DNA of 11,031 nucleotides from Bog-159 sp049514955 (GTDB lineage: Bacteria; Acidobacteriota; Terriglobia; Bryobacterales; Bryobacteraceae), in NCBI GenBank assembly GCA_049514955.1, contig JBEKUO010000335.1:1-11031 (forward strand), in the 5' to 3' direction. Made by a program: the position numbers and the translations under genes. Within the stretch, counting starts at the first letter, position 1. The number at the start of each line of letters is the position of its first letter. Below are positions 6,601 to 11,031 of the stretch, in pieces. A model generated the notes under the pieces. That model saw nothing but the letters and a program-made list of their open reading frames with translations, ran no database searches and was not told the origin of the DNA.

Positions 6601-7203
6601 TCTCAAATCAACCTCAATCACGATTTCACCGCCAGCGTGATCTATGAACTGCCATTCGGCAAGGGTAAGCAATTCGGCAGTGACTGGAACGGTGCGGTGA
6701 ACGCGATCCTGGGGAACTGGGAATTAACGGCAATTCAAAAAGTTACCTCCGGGTTCCCTGTCTTCGTAGTTGCCAACGACACCGCATTTGCAACCGGCGT
6801 GACAGGCTTCTACAACAATGGAAACAGTCTGATCCGTCCGAACCAGGTATGCAACCCGGTATTGAGCAACCCGACAATCAGCGAGTGGTTCAACACCAGT
6901 TGTTTCGCCGCTCCGCCTGCTGGCGAACTGGGGAACGCCTCCCGGACTCCGCTCTCCGGGCCGGACTTCGTGAACACCGACTTTTCGGCTATCAAGCACT
7001 TCCTGTTGCCGTGGCGTGAAGGGATGCGGCTCGATTTCAGGGCGGAAGTTTTCAATCTCTTAAATCACCCGCAATTCGGCACGCCCGGCAACAGCAGCAT
7101 TTGCGCGGCCTGTCCGTTGCTCGGTGCGCCGGGTTTCGGCGCGATTAACACAACCGTAAATAATCCGCGATTGTTTCAGTTTGCGCTTAAGCTGTTGTTC
7201 TAA
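3700..7203 (+). CDS. Oar-like TonB-dependent outer-membrane receptor with carboxypeptidase-regulatory domain
   Basis: This 1167-aa protein is an outer-membrane beta-barrel receptor for energised uptake; the ligand is unknown. The order is: signal peptide 1-26 (hydrophobic LLVLFVCASVFFLCPFVYG, cut before or after QA); a carboxypeptidase-regulatory/Cna-B-like domain at about 28-112 starting GSISGTVTDPTG; a plug at about 120-255 with PLNGRDF (148-154), an STDWLYDGNDNNE segment (199-211) and GPTVLVTTKSGSNDFHGS; then a barrel to the terminal phenylalanine, with NHPQFGTPGN and RLFQFALKLLF near the end. These are typical of the large Oar-type receptors expanded in Acidobacteriota. No canonical TonB box was recognised. 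The mature protein has exactly 12 cysteines in six local pairs. It has its own promoter and ends tail-to-tail on the neighbouring gene with overlapping stops. Annotators may call it simply a carboxypeptidase regulatory-like domain protein. Confidence 0.93.
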   Translation: MIARKTLLVLFVCASVFFLCPFVYGQATGSISGTVTDPTGSVVAGAKVTVTAPTMGVSRDATTDDSGHYLVPLLPVAEFTVRVEFQGFQPAESKDVRLQVDEHREVDFRLVPASVKESVEVAATAIAVETSNPTLGQVITSQQVAELPLNGRDFVQLATLTPGTITETNPQSFFNGGPSSEVSARGSFSLSVGGSRANSTDWLYDGNDNNELTAGGIAILPSIDAIQEFKVLTYNYSAEYGTRAGPTVLVTTKSGSNDFHGSLFEFFRNTDLDARSFFATSTEKFNLNQFGGSLGGPIWKNKTFFFADYQAKMQRHGIPYVGLVPTAAMRNGDFTDDAFGNPNSAVLNNPYVTTQTSTGALVNHPFMCDGSGNALPAAPDGSQSPGTPCNKIPAGLINPIGQAMINLYPLPNANNAALGYNYVNEPVRKLNEGEFDIRLDHNFSAKDSMFARFSYDQAVSFVPGGSPGFAEQSAFASTENIDNHGRNAALSETHIFSARTVNQFSIGFNRIIDYFTSYGSGTCEATKLGIPGANSTPTNPLEGANSCGLTSTELLGYWSLGDRGYSPFLGGTNVFSISDSFDMVRGKHDIRIGGNIRANQLNVLAVGFQDGYWEMTGDWGGDPAASLLMGFSDLAIHDQTFDGDVTGRRWKMYRPFVQDDWRVTKDLTLNLGLAWAVVTPESEAFNRQANFVLDTQTFLIAGQNANKYAGVNLDWTAFEPRIGLAWKPLGSQTTVLRGGYAIFHDSSWNMGAQGLWQNPPYYYESDAFAFGGGCPFATSACATVSGLTPTGISLSSGFPIVSSSPPPGDFTGTINSMNLNFKQGMVQQFNVNVEHQLPGQVLLTAGYAGSRASHILVYGNNLNVPSPAACGVVAGYTLGCGPGGSAFGIPETNFPYSTVDNMTDDGRAHYNSLQIKAETKSARHGLYALIGYTYARNYDTGYTDGLGSNLGATYYPLPGWQQLDWGLSQINLNHDFTASVIYELPFGKGKQFGSDWNGAVNAILGNWELTAIQKVTSGFPVFVVANDTAFATGVTGFYNNGNSLIRPNQVCNPVLSNPTISEWFNTSCFAAPPAGELGNASRTPLSGPDFVNTDFSAIKHFLLPWREGMRLDFRAEVFNLLNHPQFGTPGNSSICAACPLLGAPGFGAINTTVNNPRLFQFALKLLF

Positions 7204-8387
7204 GGCAGCCGCGGCGACGGTTCCCGCTGGTGTTGTAACTCGACTACGAACTGTCGGATCTCGCTGCGTTCGCGCGCGGTTTCTTCCGCCGATTGCCTTG
7301 AGATCTGGTTATAGAGCTCCAGCTCCTTTTGAGCTTTAAGCTCTTCGCCGGTGCGCTTGTAGACCTGCGCAAGGCGATAGTGCGCCTCCTCCATCCGGGG
7401 ACTGACTTCGATCGCTTTTTGATAGGCGGAGATAGCCTTAGAAAAATCCTTCACGTCGGAATAAAGAATGCCTAGTTGCAAGTAAGCCACACCCAGATTG
7501 GGATCAAGGTGGACAGCTTTCTCCAGCAAGGATGGCACCTGCACCGTAGTCGCGGAGTCCTCGGGTCCCGTGCGCTGCTTCCAAAGACTGACCGCGTAAT
7601 AATAATTGGCCCAGGCATTATCGGGTTGGAGCTTGGCAAATCGCCTCATCCTTTCTACAAAGCCCCCCAGCGCCGTGATCTCGACGCTTTGCACTTTGCC
7701 CAGGAACAGATAAGGATTCGGATCGCTGGGATTCAAGTCGGACGCCTCGAAGAAACTTCGCGCTGCGCGATCGTAGTTGCCGCGCGCGTACTGCGCCACG
7801 GCCAAGCCCAGCAGCATCCTGACTGAGTGCGGAAACAAGCGATGGCCCTTTGTGAAGACCTCTTCCGCCGGTTCAGCCGCGCGGTGCGTCAGCAGTTCAG
7901 CCGCCAAATCGTAGAGATTTCGCTCGCTGGCCTGCAGTTCTGCCGCACGCTGATACTCGCGAGCCGCTTCGGCGGAACGCAACACTGTATCGGAACCATG
8001 GCCGCCGCGGCTGGCGGCGTCTGTAACACCAGCCACGATGAATCGGGGTTCGTCGAAGAAGGCCGGCTGTAAGGTAAGGTCGACCTTCTTCGTCTCCTTT
8101 GGCCCAAGGACAAAAGGGCCGGAAGCGGCCTCGCCCGATCCGGGTATTTCGGCCCGCAGTGTGTAGGTGCCTTCACGCAGCTCCAGGAACTGGTAACTCC
8201 CCTGCGAATCTGTATGAGCGCTTAGAGTCTGCTCTTTGTTGGCGCCTTGTAAGTAGACGATAGCCGCCGCAACGGGACGGTCATGCGAATCTCGAACAGA
8301 TCCCTGCAACGTGGCGGAACGAGCCACCGGGCCGCAAAGTAGGCCCGCCGCCAGAACGCACGCTGGAACAAGAGTCACGCGATTCAT
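7200..8387 (-). CDS. Exported tetratricopeptide-repeat protein with carboxypeptidase-regulatory-like N-terminus
   Basis: This 395-aa protein begins with a signal peptide (1-25, VLAAGLLCGPVARSA). Residues 26-108 form a small beta-sandwich of the carboxypeptidase-regulatory-like type (TLQGSVRDSHDRPVAAAIVYLQG, then TDSQGSYQFLEL and GTYTLRAEIPG), the same fold class as the start of the receptor. A linker with FIVAGVTD and GGHGSDTVLRS (116-138) follows. Residues 140-360 are TPR-like helical pairs, clearest at 190-223 and 298-331 (GVAYLQLGILYSDVKDFSKA and on). The tail is charged. A role as a periplasmic scaffold or protein-binding partner is inferred; no catalytic motif is seen. The ATG at 8387 has no clear ribosome-binding site. 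The gene lies 39 nt after the long FG-GAP/TPR gene on the same strand, so co-transcription is likely. Its TAG overlaps the receptor's TAA on the other strand. Confidence 0.88.
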   Translation of the reverse strand: MNRVTLVPACVLAAGLLCGPVARSATLQGSVRDSHDRPVAAAIVYLQGANKEQTLSAHTDSQGSYQFLELREGTYTLRAEIPGSGEAASGPFVLGPKETKKVDLTLQPAFFDEPRFIVAGVTDAASRGGHGSDTVLRSAEAAREYQRAAELQASERNLYDLAAELLTHRAAEPAEEVFTKGHRLFPHSVRMLLGLAVAQYARGNYDRAARSFFEASDLNPSDPNPYLFLGKVQSVEITALGGFVERMRRFAKLQPDNAWANYYYAVSLWKQRTGPEDSATTVQVPSLLEKAVHLDPNLGVAYLQLGILYSDVKDFSKAISAYQKAIEVSPRMEEAHYRLAQVYKRTGEELKAQKELELYNQISRQSAEETARERSEIRQFVVELQHQREPSPRLP

Positions 8388-8402
8388 TTTAGTCGTTTAG
8401 AA

Positions 8403-8425
8403 CGCCGGCCCGCAATTCGCCGGCC
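8403..8425. repeat. Hairpin between two minus-strand genes
   Basis: CGCCGGCC occurs twice (8403-8410, 8418-8425). Because its core GCCGGC is self-complementary, the two copies can also pair as a 6-bp stem with a 9-nt loop. It fills most of the 39-nt gap between the two genes and could modulate read-through or RNA stability. There is no T-tract. Confidence 0.4.
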
Positions 8426-8426
8426 A

Positions 8427-11031
8427 TCAGCGCAATTCATCGAGCGCCTTCTGGGCCTGCAAGTGACCCGGATGCTGTTTGAGGAGCTCTCGGAGCACAG
8501 CCCGAGCTTTGTCCGGCTCGCCCTCCAGCGCATAGACCCGCGCGAGGTTCAGGTAAGATTGATCAAAGCCCGGCGCCACGCGGACGCACTCTTCGAACTT
8601 CGCCACCGCTTCGTCCCGCCGCTGCGTTCGCAGCAGAAGCACTCCGAGGTTGTTGAGGGCTTCGGGATAACCCGGACGAAGCTGCAACGCTCGCCGTAGG
8701 TATTCTTCAGCGCGCGCGGTCTCGCCGGTTTGCGCAAAGACCATGCCCATGCTGTAGTTCGCCTCTGGATCCTGCGGCTTGACAACCAGCGCCCGTTCGA
8801 GCGTCTTACGCGCTTCCTCCCAGCGCTTCTGCAAGCGATAAGCGTTCCCCAGGTTCTCCAGCGCGACAAAGTGGTTGGGACTCACTCGGAGAGCCTCTTG
8901 GAAGTAGCCGATCGCCTCGTCCGTGCGCCCCTCGCGCGTGGCCAGAAGACCGAGATTGTTCCACGCGTTTGGCAGTGTCTCGGGATAACTCGCGCTGAGC
9001 TTTACCGCGCGCTCGAAACTGTCTCGCGCCTCACGAGCCTTATCCTGCTTCAGGTAGACGCTGCCCAGACCGTAACAAGCCTCGGCGCTGGATGGATCGT
9101 CGCGCAGCGCCAGCCGGAACGCCGCTTCCGCCTGATCGAAATAGCCCCGCTGGAAAAACACCGAGCCGAACGAGAGATAGTTTCGCCCGAACTCATAGGT
9201 ATCGGCGAGACCTGCAAATGGCAGCGCTTTTGCCAGGCGTTGGACGGCGTTCTGGGGGATGTGCCCAAAGTCATCCGCTACGCTCGCCGGGTTTACGAGC
9301 CCCTGATAGACCTTGACGATGTCCCCTTTCTCGTCGATCAGGAACGATGTAGGAAGGTCGATGTCGCGATGCCGGTCAAACAGGTAACGATAAAGTATGT
9401 TGTAAGTGCCGGCCACGTCATCCGATCCTCGCAGGACGGGAAATGCGAATGCCCCAGTGTCCGTTCCCTCATCGATGCGCACGGTCAGCAGTTGCAGGCC
9501 TTGCGCCGCCCAACCTGCGTACAGCCGGTTGAAAACCGTAAGTTCTTCCTGGCAGCGAGACGATCCTGTCGCCCAGAAATACAAAAGCACCGGCTTGCCG
9601 CGCAGCGCGGAAAGAGTCCTGGCCTGTCCAGCCAGGTCGGTAAGAGTAAAGTCCGGCGCGGCCAGAGGCGCGAGCAACCACGTTTCTACCGTCGCGGGGA
9701 GCGGCTCGCTTTCTTGTGTGTGCAAAGCCGCAAAGTCGCGCGCCGGCGCGTGCGACTGGAAAGGCTCCACGCGAAACGCCTCAGTGCCCTCCTCAACCCA
9801 TACCCGGTGGTTGGCCTGGAGGCCATCAAGTTGCTGCACCAGGCCGCTCGGCCAACGTATAGTCGCCTTCACCGGACCTGCGGCATCGCCCAGGCCGAAG
9901 AACATCTCCTTACTATGCTGAGAGAGGAACCCCGACCCCGCCTGAAGCAGCCGCATCTGGCGCATCGATCCGGTTTCCAGTGTCACCACCGCGCCAATCG
10001 CGTCGCGATTACTCTTCGTTCCGCGAAGTCGCAAGGCGATCGCCGGTGGCAGGCGCTCCCGTACATTCTTCAGGAGACGCAACTGCGGACCATTGCGGTT
10101 CTTCAGCAGCACTTCCTGCCGTCCATCGCGATCGAAATCGGCCAGGGCGAACGATCTGCCATCCTCGATGAAGTCCAGCCCCACCGCGCCCGAGACATCC
10201 GAGAACGTTCCATCCCGATTGTTTGCGTAGAAGACATTGCGCTCGTACCCACTCCAGGTGTGGTCGGCGCGGATCAGTTCATTGATGGCGTTCCATCCCT
10301 GTTCGTACTCTTCGGAAGCCCGCGCTTGCTCCGGAGAACGGGCCACCACCTGCCGCCAGAAGAAGCTATTCATGTCTTCGCGAACCGCACCGGAAAGCAT
10401 GCCGTTGGCGATGTAGAGATCGGGGAAGCCATCATGATCGAAGTCCCAGGCATCGCTCGACCACGACCATCGGCCCATCCCAACCTGCGCGATTGCGGTC
10501 GCATCCTGAAACGCGCCGCCATTGTTTCGGAACAGGGAATTACCCATGGCGTGCTTGCGATACAACGCACGCACTTGTTCCGGCGCATCTTTCTTGAAGG
10601 CTTCCTGCATCGAGATGCGCTCGCCGGCCGCGGTCCACATATCGGCGGCGTATAAGTCCTCCGCGCCGTCGTTGTCGTAGTCGAACCAGCAGACACTCAT
10701 ACCCGCCCCGACATCTTCGACCCCCGCCCGCTCGGCCACGTCGGTAAACGTCCCGTCGCCGTTGTTACGGTATAGATTTTTGCGCCCGAAGTCATTCACC
10801 ACATACAGGTCGGGCCATCCGTCCCGGTTGTAGTCGCTCCAGCCGCAGCAGAAGCTGTAGCGTGTGTTGTTCTGGTTGAGACCGGATTCCGCGGTAACAT
10901 CGCGAAAGCTCCCGTCGCCGTTGTTGCGCATCAGGAAATTGGGAGGTCCGTTCTCTGCGCCGTAGTAAGGAACCGGGTATTTATATTGGTCCGTGCCCTG
11001 GTAATAGGCGTAGAGACAGAAATAGATATCC
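8427..11031 (-). CDS. CRTAC1-type FG-GAP/ASPIC protein fused to redoxin-like domain and TPRs (5' end beyond the window)
   Basis: The frame is open to the right edge (867 residues visible, start missing). The first internal Met is at 10931; numbering here counts from it. FG-GAP/VCBS propeller repeats occupy about 1-290, with calcium-loop motifs DYNRDGWPD (33), DYDNDGAED (84), DFDHDGFPD (163) and DFDRDGRQE (265) and recurring RNNGDGTF-DV blocks. An ASPIC/UnbV domain spans about 300-382 (GAVVTLETG, LLQAGSGFLSQHSK, GLGDA, IRWPSG). A thioredoxin-like redoxin domain spans about 425-548 (APDFTLTDLAG, VLLYFWATG, cis-proline motif LPTSFLID), but its active site is GSSRC. About seven TPRs fill 582-834 (for example NAWNNLGLLATREGRTDEA). 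It is probably exported, although the signal peptide would be outside the window. A role as a large binding or scaffold protein is inferred, with the TPR gene downstream as a likely operon partner. CRTAC1 proteins have no firmly established bacterial function. Confidence 0.9.
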   Translation of the reverse strand, partial: DIYFCLYAYYQGTDQYKYPVPYYGAENGPPNFLMRNNGDGSFRDVTAESGLNQNNTRYSFCCGWSDYNRDGWPDLYVVNDFGRKNLYRNNGDGTFTDVAERAGVEDVGAGMSVCWFDYDNDGAEDLYAADMWTAAGERISMQEAFKKDAPEQVRALYRKHAMGNSLFRNNGGAFQDATAIAQVGMGRWSWSSDAWDFDHDGFPDLYIANGMLSGAVREDMNSFFWRQVVARSPEQARASEEYEQGWNAINELIRADHTWSGYERNVFYANNRDGTFSDVSGAVGLDFIEDGRSFALADFDRDGRQEVLLKNRNGPQLRLLKNVRERLPPAIALRLRGTKSNRDAIGAVVTLETGSMRQMRLLQAGSGFLSQHSKEMFFGLGDAAGPVKATIRWPSGLVQQLDGLQANHRVWVEEGTEAFRVEPFQSHAPARDFAALHTQESEPLPATVETWLLAPLAAPDFTLTDLAGQARTLSALRGKPVLLYFWATGSSRCQEELTVFNRLYAGWAAQGLQLLTVRIDEGTDTGAFAFPVLRGSDDVAGTYNILYRYLFDRHRDIDLPTSFLIDEKGDIVKVYQGLVNPASVADDFGHIPQNAVQRLAKALPFAGLADTYEFGRNYLSFGSVFFQRGYFDQAEAAFRLALRDDPSSAEACYGLGSVYLKQDKAREARDSFERAVKLSASYPETLPNAWNNLGLLATREGRTDEAIGYFQEALRVSPNHFVALENLGNAYRLQKRWEEARKTLERALVVKPQDPEANYSMGMVFAQTGETARAEEYLRRALQLRPGYPEALNNLGVLLLRTQRRDEAVAKFEECVRVAPGFDQSYLNLARVYALEGEPDKARAVLRELLKQHPGHLQAQKALDELR

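Noticed and set aside
8730..10655. Long plus-strand open frame (641 codons)
   Set aside because: It is antisense to the FG-GAP/redoxin/TPR gene and shows no domain; a compositional shadow.

Overview
The window looks like chromosomal DNA of an Acidobacteriota bacterium, probably of the Solibacter/Bryobacter type. Three things point there: a large Oar-like TonB-dependent receptor with an N-terminal carboxypeptidase-regulatory domain and a PLNGRDF plug motif; a large CRTAC1-type protein (FG-GAP repeats, ASPIC/UnbV) fused to TPRs; and short GC-rich hairpin repeats scattered through the intergenic DNA and, once, inside a gene. The DNA is GC-rich with generally GC-ending codons. The taxon is inferred from gene content, not from a marker gene.

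Left block (1-2399, minus strand): two overlapping genes of a cell-surface polysaccharide module. A Wzt-like ABC ATPase with a C-terminal extension (1083-2399) is followed, with an 8-nt overlap and a TTG start, by a SAM-dependent methyltransferase joined to a long coiled coil. That second gene runs off the left edge. The pair resembles glycan-export systems in which a chain end is modified and then recognised by the Wzt C-terminal domain. No Wzm permease is visible.

Middle (2400-3699): about 1.3 kb without a convincing gene, between divergent genes. It holds several hairpin repeats, an array of TTCGACA units ending in an inverted repeat, a minus-strand sigma70-like promoter with no obvious gene, and a good plus-strand promoter for the receptor gene. 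One hairpin repeat (2775-2807) is a near-identical copy of a segment inside the methyltransferase gene (389-421).

Right block (3700-11031): the TonB-dependent receptor (plus strand) meets tail-to-tail, with overlapping stop codons, a minus-strand pair. The upstream member of that pair is a very long FG-GAP/ASPIC/redoxin/TPR protein that enters from the right edge. After 39 nt it is followed by a secreted TPR protein with a carboxypeptidase-regulatory-like N-terminus. I infer that these three act together at the cell envelope, with the receptor in the outer membrane and the other two as exported partners. The redoxin domain has lost its first active-site cysteine, so it is probably structural or binding rather than a normal disulfide reductase.

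No tRNA, rRNA, CRISPR array, insertion sequence or phage gene was seen.
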